The position numbers and the translations under genes were made by a program. From Bartonella kosoyi (lineage in GTDB: Bacteria; Pseudomonadota; Alphaproteobacteria; Rhizobiales; Rhizobiaceae), in contig NZ_CP031843.2 of assembly GCF_003606325.2 (NCBI RefSeq), positions 1,116,001-1,180,000 on the forward strand: DNA of 64,000 nucleotides. Direction: 5' to 3'. The notes beneath the pieces are model-generated. The model was not told the DNA's origin. It did no database searches and saw only the letters and a program-made list of their open reading frames with translations. This document shows positions 19,472 to 30,191 of this stretch, piece after piece (position 1 is the first letter of the stretch; each line of letters begins with the position of its first letter).

Positions 19472-19847
19472 TTATATAACCTTAGAAAGATTATACCAAT
19501 CGATGTTATCAAAAGATTGTTTAAGCAGCAGGATCAGTAAGCCTTCAATAAAATTACGAGATTTGGCTTGAGGAAGTATAAGCTTTTTTAATTCAACAAA
19601 AGTGTTTTTGTCGTTTTCAAATGGTGAACAAGCTCTTGTGTTCTATAGATTCCAAGAATTTTAATATGTTATCCTATGGTCAATACGAATAAAGCATAAA
19701 AATTTTACTCTATTGCGTAATATATTTAATAAGCTGAGGGGACGTGGTTTTGGCATAGCAATTTGCACACCTTATTGAGTAAGGCATCGTAATATTTTTT
19801 GACGAATCTAGCCATTTATCAGGATGGATGACTGATGTTGGGACTAG
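19472..19847 (-). pseudogene. Remnant of an unidentified gene, frame-broken
   Basis: On the minus strand two coherent stretches occur in sequence. The upstream one (19710-19847) reads PDKWLDSSKNITMPYSIRCA then NCYAKTTSPQLIKYITQ and a stop. The downstream one (19472-19640) reads SPFENDKNTFVELKKLILPQ then AKSRNFIEGLLILLLKQSFD and ends NIDWYNLSKVI. Between them stops occur in all frames. The composition is protein-like, and a C-x2-C pair (RCANC) is visible. I do not recognise the family. Confidence 0.4.
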
Positions 19848-20157
19848 GTTATTAGATTTGAGAGAGAGAGGCAGTTTACCAGTATAGATTTAATTTCCTA
19901 GAAGATTAGATTTCTATGAATTCGTATCTCTGTTTTGGGGCTCCTTTTAAAGCATATGTAATGGTTAGACTTATGGTTTCAAACGAGGGAGCATATTTTT
20001 CTTCTTCACATTATTAAGATTAAGATGTAATCGCTCTATGTTGAAAATCATGTATTTATTAACGTTATTAGAAAAGAAGAGAAGCAAGAAGGGGAGGGGA
20101 TTTGGATAAAAATGTCCTCTTCCAAGAATTTATAAACGCATATCTTCAAGAGTTTTT

Positions 20158-20853
20158 TTATAATAAATCGCGCCATACGGCCATTGCTTCTAAAACTTCT
20201 CCTAAATGAGCATGCTTTGCGATAACCGTTTCCGCACCAGCGTCTGCAAGTGCATTAGAGTGGCCAAGATAGCTATGGGAACCTCCCGTAAAGCCGATGA
20301 CACGCATGCCTGCTGCTATGGCAGCATGGACACCATGAAGTGAATCTTCTATAACGATTGTGTTTTGGGGCTCTACTTTTAATTGTTGTGCGGCAAAAAG
20401 AAAAACATCTGGGGCAGGTTTCGTTTTTTTTGTTCCAACTTCAGGTGCTGAAAATATTTTACCTTCAAAAAGGTCATAGAGATCAACAGTGATGAGCATC
20501 TCTTTAATATCTACGCTCTTTGCATTAGAGCAGATACAGTAGGGATAGCGCGTTTGAATCATTTCTACGGCTTCTCTTACATCATCAATCGCCCGTAATT
20601 CAGTTTTTATTTGTGTACGAAAAATATTGGTCATCTGATCTATGAGATGAGCAGAAACTGGTTTTTCTGTTTCCTGTTCAACGTGTTTTAGAATATCGCG
20701 AAAGATGAGCCCTGCAAAACGCTCACTCAATTCTTCCGCTGATATTTCATATCCTGTTTGTCTGAGCAATTGAGATCCAATTTTTGCTGCAAGATATTCA
20801 GAGTCGACGAGGACTCCATCACAATCAAAAATAATAAGATCTATCTGAGGCAT
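20158..20853 (-). CDS. HAD-superfamily phosphatase, subfamily IA
   Basis: A 231-residue hydrolase with HAD motif I IIFDCDGVLVDSE (nucleophile and acid Asp), motif II YCICSNAKS, motif III lysine in KTKPAPDVF and motif IV VIEDSLHGVHAA. It resembles phosphoglycolate phosphatase / beta-phosphoglucomutase-like enzymes, with a helical cap of about 60 residues after motif I. The substrate cannot be predicted. The start at MPQIDLIIFDCDG places motif I at the usual distance from the N-terminus. It is divergent from ccrM across 323 bp. Confidence 0.88.
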   Translation of the reverse strand: MPQIDLIIFDCDGVLVDSEYLAAKIGSQLLRQTGYEISAEELSERFAGLIFRDILKHVEQETEKPVSAHLIDQMTNIFRTQIKTELRAIDDVREAVEMIQTRYPYCICSNAKSVDIKEMLITVDLYDLFEGKIFSAPEVGTKKTKPAPDVFLFAAQQLKVEPQNTIVIEDSLHGVHAAIAAGMRVIGFTGGSHSYLGHSNALADAGAETVIAKHAHLGEVLEAMAVWRDLL

Positions 20854-22313
<1,460 letters not shown>

Positions 22314-23076
22314 ACGAAGATGATCACTTCATTCTATTGATCATATGTATCCGCCCTTAGTTGAGAGAGACATACGGGCAAGTTTATACCTTTTCAAGCG
22401 TTAACATGCTAGTTTAGCTAGCGAGCGGCAAGCGTGTATTTTTATGTTTCTTGTAGAAGAAATTAAAATGCAAAAGCTTCATTCTATCTCTCATTTAAAT
22501 ACCAAAACAATAAAATTTCAATATAATTTTATAAAAATGAAATATCATAATTAAAAGCCTCACTCAGAAGTTTAAAATCAAGAGTTTTTTTGAGGGAAGT
22601 CTTAGATCTATAAAGTGCGTTCAATATATGATTTATAAAGATAATTTGGAATTGTTCAACTTGAATGATTCCCCTGAATATCGTGAAATTTTCTCATTTC
22701 AAGCCTGTTTATATTGAATCAATCAAAATCACTTTGTGTGTCATAAGTGGGGTTGGCATATGAGTAACAATGACTAAAGAAAAGAGTACAAATATCTCTT
22801 ATGAACTATCTCAAGGGCCAAGGGCGAGAACAACATTAGAGACAGGCAAAGTGTGTGATGGTGCTGATTTACTCCTTGCATCAAGCGAAAAAAGGATAAA
22901 TCCTGAAATTAAATCTAGGATTTCTAAGCTTTTCTATCCCTTCTTAATTCTTATTAATTCTTATCTGTAGAAAAAATAGATCATTTTACTTCCTTAAATT
23001 TTTCTTTTACAGAGAAGGAAATGGTCGCTAGAGATAGCACAAGTTTTTGTGAGAAAAAGTTTTATAGGGAAGGTTA
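22314..23076. other. Intergenic region, 763 bp, with inverted dispersed repeat
   Basis: 22314-22600 is AT-rich DNA without a gene. 22612-22900 is an inverted dispersed-repeat copy; an open frame at 22770-22970 lies within it and has no counterpart conserved across other copies. Nothing is recognised from 22970 to 23076. Confidence 0.6.
22612..22900 (-). repeat. Dispersed repeat, copy 4 (inverted)
   Basis: Reading the minus strand gives the landmarks in the usual order: GTGATTTTGATTGATTCAAT, GCTTGAAATGAGAAAATTTC, ACGATATTCAGG and TTTATAAATCA. On the plus strand TCTCTTATGAACTATCTCAAG aligns with the equivalent block of copies 5 and 7. Confidence 0.7.
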
Positions 23077-24132
23077 TTAAAATCTAAAAGAATTGGGAAG
23101 AGCTATGGCGATGGCTTTTTTCATAACAGTAGGAAGCGCTTCGTTGGCAAGATGTTGAATATTACACCACCAACCATTTTCACGATTTATTTCATGAGGA
23201 TCGTCAGTATAGTAAACATCGAGCTTTAGAGAAAAGTGAGTAAAAACATGGGTAATTTGTCCTTTGAATTGCCAATTGGCAGTAAAGGGTGCATTTTGAA
23301 GTCCATGTTCGTTGTTTATACCAATATTATTAGGAATTTGGGTCATTCCGCCAAGGAGTTTTTGTGTCTGTCTTTTTTCTAAATAAATTTGTCTCTTTTT
23401 ATTAAGGACCACAAAAGCAACAGCTGTTTTTAAAGGGCGTTCTTTTTTAGGAGCTTTGACTGGAAAAGCTTCTGTTTGTTGCATCTTTTCCGCTTTGCAT
23501 AAACTTTGAAGAGGGCAGATAAAACAAGATGGTTTGCGTGGCGTACAAATTGTTGCTCCCAAATCCATCATTGCTTGAGCAAAGTCGCCAGGACGATTTA
23601 AAGTAGTAATCTTTTGTGTTTGTTCTTTAATTTCAGCTTTTGCTTTTGGTAATATTGAATTGATAGCAAAAAGCCGGGCTACCACACGTTCGACGTTACC
23701 ATCAACCACTGCTACAGGGTGGTTAAAAGCAATTGCGACAATGGCTGCAGCTGTGTAATCTCCAATCCCCGCGAGAGTTCGTAAGGCTTTGACAGATTGT
23801 GGAAATTGTCCTGCGTAGTTTTCAACAAGCTGTTGTGCACATTTTTTAAGATTACGTGCGCGTGAATAATAACCAAGTCCAGCCCATGCCTTCATGATAT
23901 CATCTTGGGAGGCTTTTGCTAAAGAGGAAAGATTAGGCCAAAGTTTCAGAAATTTTTTAAAATAAGGCTTAACAGTTTCAACGGTCGTTTGTTGAAGCAT
24001 GATTTCAGAAAGCCAAACGTGATAAGGATCAGGACGGATACCTTGTTTTTGCTCTTCGGGGGTAATCCGCCAGGGGAGATGTCGGTAATTTTGATCGTAC
24101 CAGGAAAGGAGGTGCGAAGAAATTTCATACAT
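23077..24132 (-). CDS. mutY: A/G-specific adenine DNA glycosylase
   Basis: A 351-residue base-excision repair enzyme that removes adenine mispaired with 8-oxoguanine. The catalytic Glu is E43 in LSEIMLQQTTVETV, the catalytic Asp is D144 in VVDGNVERVV, and the [4Fe-4S] ligands are C196, C203, C206 and C212 (C-x6-C-x2-C-x5-C). The C-terminal NUDIX-like domain (VAFVVLNKKRQIYLEKRQTQ) recognises 8-oxoG. I place the start at the ATG at 24132 (MYEISSHLLSWYD); the frame extends 16 codons upstream, but that would add a non-family hydrophobic N-terminus. It is divergent from the DciA-like gene. Confidence 0.94.
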   Translation of the reverse strand: MYEISSHLLSWYDQNYRHLPWRITPEEQKQGIRPDPYHVWLSEIMLQQTTVETVKPYFKKFLKLWPNLSSLAKASQDDIMKAWAGLGYYSRARNLKKCAQQLVENYAGQFPQSVKALRTLAGIGDYTAAAIVAIAFNHPVAVVDGNVERVVARLFAINSILPKAKAEIKEQTQKITTLNRPGDFAQAMMDLGATICTPRKPSCFICPLQSLCKAEKMQQTEAFPVKAPKKERPLKTAVAFVVLNKKRQIYLEKRQTQKLLGGMTQIPNNIGINNEHGLQNAPFTANWQFKGQITHVFTHFSLKLDVYYTDDPHEINRENGWWCNIQHLANEALPTVMKKAIAIALPNSFRF

Positions 24133-24341
24133 GATTGTTTTCAAGCATAGGGAGATATAAAATGCAAAAGAAAAAAGCATTTATTGGTTTATCCATGTTT
24201 TTTTGCTTCTGTATCTTTATTGTTGAGATTTTGGTGAGGAGAGAATTTCTATTTTGTTGATATTATATAAATTGGAAAGGTAATAATTTTTAGATGAAAC
24301 AAATGATTGTCATTGAGTAACGGTTGAATAATGATCTAAAA

Positions 24342-24842
24342 ATGAGAAAAAAACTCAAAAAGCATGCTTTTTATTCTCTTTCTGAGACGGTACTAAAAAT
24401 ACTTGATCCGGTTTTACGTAAACGGACAGGGCTTAATGTTGCGCTTATAGAGCATTGGCCACAAATTGCGGGCTATGATATCAGTAAACATACAATACCC
24501 TTTAAAATTATTTGGAAACGTCGCGCCGATCAAGATGAAGTTTTTAAGCCTGCAACACTTGTTATCGCCTGTGAAGGATTTGCTGCATTAAAATTGATGC
24601 ATGAAACAGAGGAATTGCTTCATAGAATTAATGGATTTTTTGGCTATATTGCGATTGATCGCATTAAGATTGAACAAAGGAGTATGTCGGTTTTTATGAA
24701 TCATGTTCCTTTAAAGCTGGCATTGAGTGAAAAAGACAAAAAAATCCTAGAAAAAATGCTCGAAGGAATTGAAGATAAAAACTTACGCCAATCACTTTAT
24801 AAACTTGGCTGTTGCATTTTCTCGGAAAAAAATAATAAATAG
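24342..24842 (+). CDS. DUF721 / DciA-like protein
   Basis: A small cytosolic protein of the DUF721 family, related to the helicase-loading factor DciA. The N-terminal pattern LDPVLRKRTGLNVALIEHWP followed by QIAGYDISKHTIPFKI is the family core; the rest is a KH-like segment (ATLVIACEGFAALKLMHETE, INGFFGYIAIDRIKI). The ATG at 24342 gives 166 residues; a TTG at 24324 is an alternative start, and neither has a strong Shine-Dalgarno sequence. A replicative-helicase role is known for DciA in other bacteria but is inferred here. It lies just upstream of the DsbA-like gene, a conserved rhizobial order. Confidence 0.78.
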   Translation: MRKKLKKHAFYSLSETVLKILDPVLRKRTGLNVALIEHWPQIAGYDISKHTIPFKIIWKRRADQDEVFKPATLVIACEGFAALKLMHETEELLHRINGFFGYIAIDRIKIEQRSMSVFMNHVPLKLALSEKDKKILEKMLEGIEDKNLRQSLYKLGCCIFSEKNNK

Positions 24843-24925
24843 TAAGATATTTTATATATTTTCCTTTAATATAGGGGAAAGCATTGGATTCCTATTCGTT
24901 TAATAATAACAGAAAAGTATTATTT

Positions 24926-25582
24926 ATGGTAAAATATCGTTCTTTTTTATCTTTCGGAATAATTTTTCTCTTCATAATGATTGTACAAAACAGTGTAACA
25001 GTTGCTTTAGCACGTGGTTCCAAACCTGTTGCAACGGTGGATATGGCTGAGCTTCTTCAATCGGGTAAAGTAAAGGATCGCTTTGAGGGAGAGGCAGATG
25101 CTCCAGTCATCATTGTTGAGTATGCTTCGTTGACATGTACGCATTGTGCGCATTTTTATAATGATATCCTTCCTCAAATTCGTAAAAAATATATCAAAAC
25201 AGGCAAAGTGAAAATAATTTTTCGCGATTATGCTTTTGATCCTCGGGCAACAGCAGGTTTTATGTTAGCACGATGTGCACCAGAAGATCGCTATTTTCCT
25301 TTGATAGAAGTTTTATTTCAAAAACAAAATGAGTGGGTTTGGGTAAAAGATGCTGTGACACCGTTGAAAAAGATTAGCTTAATGGCGGGTTTTACAGATG
25401 AGAGTTTTACTGCGTGTTTGAAGAATCAGTCCATTTTAGATGAAGTGAATGCATCTTTTGAGCGTGGTAAAGAACTTGGTGTCACAGCAACGCCTACTTT
25501 CTTTATCAATGGTGATAAATATGAAGGTGCCATGAACGTAGACGAGTTTTTTTCGGTGATTGATGGTTATCTTAAAAACTAA
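24926..25582 (+). CDS. DsbA-family thiol-disulfide oxidoreductase
   Basis: A periplasmic thioredoxin-fold protein. The ATG at 24926 gives 218 residues beginning with a signal peptide (SFGIIFLFIMIVQNSVTVALA). The active site is TCTHCAHF (C-T-H-C), and the cis-proline loop is VTATPTFFINGDKYEGA. Between them is the helical insertion typical of DsbA and bacterial TrbB/BdbD-like proteins. The frame extends to a TTG at 24884, which would spoil the signal peptide. It probably oxidises envelope proteins or supports cytochrome c maturation. The pairing with the upstream DUF721 gene is conserved in rhizobia. Confidence 0.85.
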   Translation: MVKYRSFLSFGIIFLFIMIVQNSVTVALARGSKPVATVDMAELLQSGKVKDRFEGEADAPVIIVEYASLTCTHCAHFYNDILPQIRKKYIKTGKVKIIFRDYAFDPRATAGFMLARCAPEDRYFPLIEVLFQKQNEWVWVKDAVTPLKKISLMAGFTDESFTACLKNQSILDEVNASFERGKELGVTATPTFFINGDKYEGAMNVDEFFSVIDGYLKN

Positions 25583-25772
25583 AATTTAATCTTCTAGAAG
25601 GGGAATAAGTGAGATGTGTGGTCATTTCTCTTTTGGAAGGATTGGTATTGTGCATTTATGAAGCGATTATGAGACGATATTTTTTGTTTTGCCGATTTTT
25701 AAATCAAATCATTGCTTTTAAATGAGCCTAGGTTAAATGGTATTTTGATGCTGATATGGGAGGATTTGTATA

Positions 25773-28439
25773 ATGAAAAAATGGGTTTATAGTTTTGGAG
25801 ATGGCAGCGCAGAAGGAAGTGCAAGCGAGCGTAATCTTCTAGGAGGTAAAGGCGCTAATTTGGCAGAAATGAGTAATCTTGGTTTGCCGGTACCACCTGG
25901 CTTTACTCTGACAACAGAAGTTTGTAATTTTTATTATGCCCATGACAAATCATATCCAGAAGAGCTACAGGAATCTGTTAAGAAAGCACTAAGACGTGTT
26001 GCTGAACAAACAGGACGTGAATTTGGGAATGAACAAAGACCACTTTTGCTTTCTGTTCGTTCAGGGGCGCGAGCTTCTATGCCAGGGATGATGGATACAG
26101 TGCTGAATCTTGGCATGAATGATGAAACTGTCAAAGCGATTGCTTTACAAGCCAATAATGAACGTTTTGCTTATGATAGTTATCGGCGTTTTATCCAAAT
26201 GTATTCTAACGTTGTTTTAGGCGTAGAGCATTCATATTTTGAAGAGATTCTTGATGAAGCAAAAGCACACAATGGTTACACTATTGATACAGAACTGACA
26301 GCAGATGATTGGAAGAATGTTATTATTTCTTATAAAGCCTATGTTGAAGAAAAATTAGGGATCCCCTTTCCACAAGATCCTGAACAACAATTATGGGGGG
26401 CGATTGGAGCTGTTTTTTCAAGTTGGATGACAGCACGTGCAGTTACTTATCGCCGTTTACATGGCATTCCTGAAAGTTGGGGAACAGCAGTGAATGTGCA
26501 AGCTATGGTTTTTGGGAATATGGGAGAAGATTCGGCAACAGGTGTTGCTTTTACACGCAATCCGTCGACAGGGAAAAAAGAACTTTACGGTGAATTTTTA
26601 GTTAATGCGCAAGGGGAAGATGTTGTGGCGGGCATTCGAACGCCTCAAAATATTACAGAAAACGCGCGTATTGTTGCTGGTTCAAATAAGCCGTCTTTAG
26701 AAAAAATTATGCCTGAAGCTTTTTTGAAATTATGTCAGATAGCTCAGAAACTTGAGCAGCATTATTGCGATATGCAAGATCTCGAATTTACCATTGAAAA
26801 GGGGAAATTATGGATGCTGCAGACTCGTTCAGGGAAACGCACAGCGCGTGCAGCTCTCAAGATGGCAATTGAAATGGTTGAAGAGGGTTTAATAAGTTGT
26901 GAAGAGGCTGTGATGCGTATTGATGCAAAGTCACTTGACCAACTTTTACACCCAACACTAGATCCCAAAGCAGAACGTTTGGTTATAGGACGTGGTTTAC
27001 CGGCTTCTCCTGGAGCTGCAACGGGTGAAATTGTTTTTACGTCAGAAGAAGCAGAAACAGCATCGGCAGAAGGGCGCAAAGTTATTTTGGTCCGTGTCGA
27101 AACAAGCCCAGAAGATATTCACGGGATGCATGCTGCTGAAGGAATTTTAACAACACGTGGCGGCATGACAAGCCATGCTGCTGTTGTGGCGCGGGGGATG
27201 GGAAAGCCATGTATTTCCGGTGCTGGTAGTGTGCGTATTGATTATAACACAAATACGCTGCTTGCTTCAGGAGAAAGCTTTAAAAAGGGTGATATTATCA
27301 CAATTGATGGTGGAAGTGGGGAAATTTTCAAAGGCAAGGTTGCGATGTTGCAACCTGAACTTTGCGGAGACTTTGCAAAGTTGATGGAATGGGCTGATGG
27401 CATGCGACGTTTAAGAGTTCGCGCCAATGCTGAGACACCATCTGATGCTCGTATGGGGCGTTCTTTTGGGGCTGAAGGTATTGGCCTTTGCCGTACCGAG
27501 CATATGTTTTTTTCTGGTGAACGTATCGTTGCCATGCGTGAAATGATTTTAAGTCATGATGAAAGTGGACGTCGCAAAGCGTTAGACAAGCTTTTGCCAA
27601 TGCAGCGTTCAGATTTTAGTGAATTGTTTGAAATTATGTGTGGTTTGCCTGTGACCATTCGCTTGCTCGATCCGCCACTCCATGAGTTTCTACCAAAAAC
27701 CGATGTAGAAATTCTTGAAGTTGCAAAAGCTATGGGGGTTTCTGTGGAAACGCTTGCTGAACGTGCACAGCAGTTGCACGAATTTAACCCTATGCTTGGA
27801 TTACGGGGATGTCGTTTAGCCATTACTTATCCTGAAATTGCTGAAATGCAAGCGCGGGCGATTTTTGAAGCAGCAGCAGAAGCCGCCCAAAAATCTGGAT
27901 CTCCTGTTATGCTTGAAATTATGGTGCCACTTATTGCACTTAAATCTGAACTCGATTTTGTAAAAGCGCGTATTGATCAGGTTGCTGAGGAAGTGATGAA
28001 AGAAAAGGGAAGCACTATTCAATATATGGTTGGGACGATGATTGAGCTTCCAAGAGCAGCGCTTCGAGCCGATGAAATTGCTGAAACGGCGGAATTTTTT
28101 TCGTTTGGAACAAACGATTTGACACAAACCACTTTTGGAATTTCCCGGGATGATGCAGCTCCTTTTTTAGCAACCTATTTTCAAAAAGGTCTTTTAGAGC
28201 TCGATCCTTTCGTATCTATTGACCGTGATGGTGTTGGAGAACTGATTGCCATTGCTGCACAGCGTGGACGCTCAAAGCGTGCCAAAATAAAATTGGGAAT
28301 TTGTGGTGAACATGGAGGTGATCCTGCTTCTATTGCTTTATGTGAAGAAAATAACCTAGATTATATTTCATGTTCTCCTTTTCGAGTTCCAATTGCTCGT
28401 TTAGCAGCAGCACAGGCCGCAATAGCCAAAAGGATATAA
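25773..28439 (+). CDS. ppdK: Pyruvate, phosphate dikinase
   Basis: An 888-residue enzyme interconverting pyruvate, ATP and phosphate with PEP, AMP and pyrophosphate. The N-terminal ATP-grasp domain begins with NLLGGKGANLAEMSNLGLPV, and the Gly-rich SVRSGARASMPGMMDTVLNL follows. The central phosphohistidine is in TTRGGMTSHAAVVARGMGKP. The C-terminal TIM barrel has GLCRTEHMFF, MVPLI and the catalytic cysteine in LGICGEHGGDP. Length matches the family. It stands alone, with a 190-bp spacer after the DsbA-like gene. It allows gluconeogenic PEP formation, useful to an organism that lives on amino acids. Confidence 0.97.
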   Translation: MKKWVYSFGDGSAEGSASERNLLGGKGANLAEMSNLGLPVPPGFTLTTEVCNFYYAHDKSYPEELQESVKKALRRVAEQTGREFGNEQRPLLLSVRSGARASMPGMMDTVLNLGMNDETVKAIALQANNERFAYDSYRRFIQMYSNVVLGVEHSYFEEILDEAKAHNGYTIDTELTADDWKNVIISYKAYVEEKLGIPFPQDPEQQLWGAIGAVFSSWMTARAVTYRRLHGIPESWGTAVNVQAMVFGNMGEDSATGVAFTRNPSTGKKELYGEFLVNAQGEDVVAGIRTPQNITENARIVAGSNKPSLEKIMPEAFLKLCQIAQKLEQHYCDMQDLEFTIEKGKLWMLQTRSGKRTARAALKMAIEMVEEGLISCEEAVMRIDAKSLDQLLHPTLDPKAERLVIGRGLPASPGAATGEIVFTSEEAETASAEGRKVILVRVETSPEDIHGMHAAEGILTTRGGMTSHAAVVARGMGKPCISGAGSVRIDYNTNTLLASGESFKKGDIITIDGGSGEIFKGKVAMLQPELCGDFAKLMEWADGMRRLRVRANAETPSDARMGRSFGAEGIGLCRTEHMFFSGERIVAMREMILSHDESGRRKALDKLLPMQRSDFSELFEIMCGLPVTIRLLDPPLHEFLPKTDVEILEVAKAMGVSVETLAERAQQLHEFNPMLGLRGCRLAITYPEIAEMQARAIFEAAAEAAQKSGSPVMLEIMVPLIALKSELDFVKARIDQVAEEVMKEKGSTIQYMVGTMIELPRAALRADEIAETAEFFSFGTNDLTQTTFGISRDDAAPFLATYFQKGLLELDPFVSIDRDGVGELIAIAAQRGRSKRAKIKLGICGEHGGDPASIALCEENNLDYISCSPFRVPIARLAAAQAAIAKRI

Positions 28440-28534
28440 CAGGTTAACATTTTTTATGGTATCGTGACCATTGAAATAAATTTTTATGTACACGCTTTTA
28501 TTTCCTTCCTTAAAGAAAATAAAAGGCTTTTAGA

Positions 28535-28696
28535 ATGCACGATAATTTATCTTACATGAGAGAGTATATTTTTGAGAGGTTTATGAGAAAAAATATAAAG
28601 CAAAGGTGTATTATTCATATACTTTCAAGTATTGACGCGACTCTTGAGAGAGAGCAGCGCACTATTGTGCAGTTAATTCACACGTTTGCTTTTTAA
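28535..28696 (+). CDS. Possible small protein, 53 codons
   Basis: An open frame starting MHDNLSYMREYIFERFMRKN and continuing to SSIDATLEREQRTIVQLIHT with an AAAAGG sequence about 11 bases ahead of the ATG. The composition is plausible for a small helical protein, but no family is recognised. It may be chance or a gene remnant. Confidence 0.2.
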   Translation: MHDNLSYMREYIFERFMRKNIKQRCIIHILSSIDATLEREQRTIVQLIHTFAF

Positions 28697-28914
28697 CAGG
28701 GGGGATGTTTCACGCAAAACAGAATGCTTCAAACAAATACATTTATTTTGTACATTTATGGGCTGTTTTTAAGAAATTTCTCTTAACATATTTCACGTCA
28801 CCACTCGTGGAATGGGATTATTTAAAACTCCCTGAAATTATAAAATCTTCCCCCAGAGTTTATAAACTCCACTATGTGCTGCCATCTTTACACTTATAAA
28901 AGAATATTGAATTA

Positions 28915-29250
28915 TATAATATATTGATTGATAAAAGTAATTTTTATTTCTCATGTTGGATAAGAGCCCTGAATATCATAAGATTTTCTCATTTCAACTT
29001 CTTTTATAATGAAAAAATCAAAACCAATTTTGCACTTATAAATGGAGCTAGCATGTCGAAAAAACATTCAAAAAAGAATTAAAAATGTTTCTTATGAACA
29101 CTTTCAAGTGCTGAGAGCTGTCGCACCATTAAAGGTAGGTACAAATGTAATGATGCAAGCTTGCTCCTTTAAAAGCGTAAGAATGATAGTGCATAGTGGG
29201 GCTGCTATGATATTATTTACGAGCATTGTTGCGAAATGGGTTTGAGCACT
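28915..29250 (-). repeat. Dispersed repeat, copy 5 (inverted)
   Basis: The minus strand carries GAAATGAGAAAATCTTATGA, and the plus strand carries TTTCTTATGAACACTTTCAAG, GAGAGCTGTCGCACCATTAAA and, at the far end, GCATTGTTGCGAAATGGG, the complement of the left-end landmark of copy 2. The TTGATTGATTCAA block is eroded here. A 67-codon frame at 29042-29245 lies inside it. Confidence 0.65.
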
Positions 29251-30002
29251 TTGAGAGATGCTTTTCTAAAGAAAGCCCCGTGAATGGCAAAGTATATTCC
29301 GTTTGGGATGTTTTGTTTTACGTGGAGGGGGAGGGCGTAAGCTCAAAAAGACACGTGATAAATAAAAGCATGATGCAATAGGTAATTTCTATTATTTATA
29401 AAAGAAGGCACTGCTTGAGATATCTTTGAAAGTCGTAAAGCTGAATGAAAAGAAAATGGTCAAGATGGGAAATGGTTTCTATCCTTAAAATTTTATATTT
29501 TTCCCAAATTAAGCTCTCACCCTGTTTTAAGAGATTACACAAACAGAAACAGACAATATGTTTGCACCCATTTGGCATACAAAAGCCACAACAGTAGAGA
29601 AAATACGCCTTAGTCTTTATCTCAAACATGCGATTGAATGTTGATTTATAAGCAACAAGAAAAGCACGGGCTGTTTTAAAAAACAACGCCATAAAATACA
29701 AGATTTTCCAGTAATGAATTGGAGAAGTGTGCCGGCTTTTTATGAAACATTTTTCGAAACAAAAAACATAACACAACTGACTTTTCGTCTACTTCTTCTT
29801 AAAGGTATTCGTACATATTCTTGGCATCATATTCACAAAATCAAATTGGCAGTAGTATATGAATAATTTCTGGCTAGAGAATATGAAAAGAAGGTGTGAT
29901 GCGACAACAGAATTTCGTGTCCCTTCATCATCAGAAGCGATAAAAATTTAAAAAAGTGCGTTTGCTCTCTTACAATGATTTCTTTTTTCTGTAACTGGTC
30001 AT

Positions 30003-30150
30003 AATCTCCTTACTAGCAAATTGTATGGCTCAATATGTAATGTGTAAGAAAATCATTTTGATTGATTCAATACAAGAAGGCTTAAGATGAAGGAATATTG
30101 TTGTACTTGGCTAGGTATTAAACAAGCAGATGATCAATTATGATTATAAT
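30003..30150 (+). repeat. Dispersed repeat, copy 6 (right half only)
   Basis: The block TCATTTTGATTGATTCAATA is intact, followed by a degenerate right half ending in ATTATGATTATAATAAG. The left-half landmarks are absent, so this copy is truncated or eroded. Confidence 0.5.
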
Positions 30151-30191
30151 AAGTTAAGAGATTATTTTTATAATGTAGATATGATTAAGCT

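Larger units (their letters stand above)
18168..20157. other. Decayed accessory spacer, about 2 kb
   Basis: 18168-18700 is extremely AT-rich with no frame worth calling. 18720-18900 has slightly higher GC and no recognised content. A 66-codon minus-strand frame at 18918-19118 (MKHIIADVEKRKEISAASQN internal) might be a gene fragment. 19107-19396 is a dispersed-repeat copy. 19472-19847 holds pieces of a broken minus-strand gene. 19850-20150 shows nothing recognisable. Confidence 0.55.
28440..30191. other. Gene-poor spacer, about 1.75 kb
   Basis: 28535-28696 has a possible 53-codon ORF, and 28705-28899 a 64-codon frame preceded by CAGGGGGG; neither has a recognised family. 28915-29250 is an inverted dispersed repeat and 30003-30150 a partial direct copy. 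A Cys-rich minus-strand frame at 29396-29776 shows no family features. The remainder appears to be decayed DNA. Confidence 0.55.

Noticed and set aside
22770..22970. 66-codon frame on the plus strand
   Set aside because: It lies inside dispersed-repeat copy 4, and its frame is not kept in the other copies, so it is unlikely to be a gene.
29042..29245. 67-codon frame on the plus strand
   Set aside because: It lies inside dispersed-repeat copy 5; aligned copies have different stops.
29396..29776. Cys-rich 126-codon minus-strand frame
   Set aside because: No ribosome binding site, no signal peptide or domain, and the composition is irregular. It looks like a chance frame in decayed DNA.
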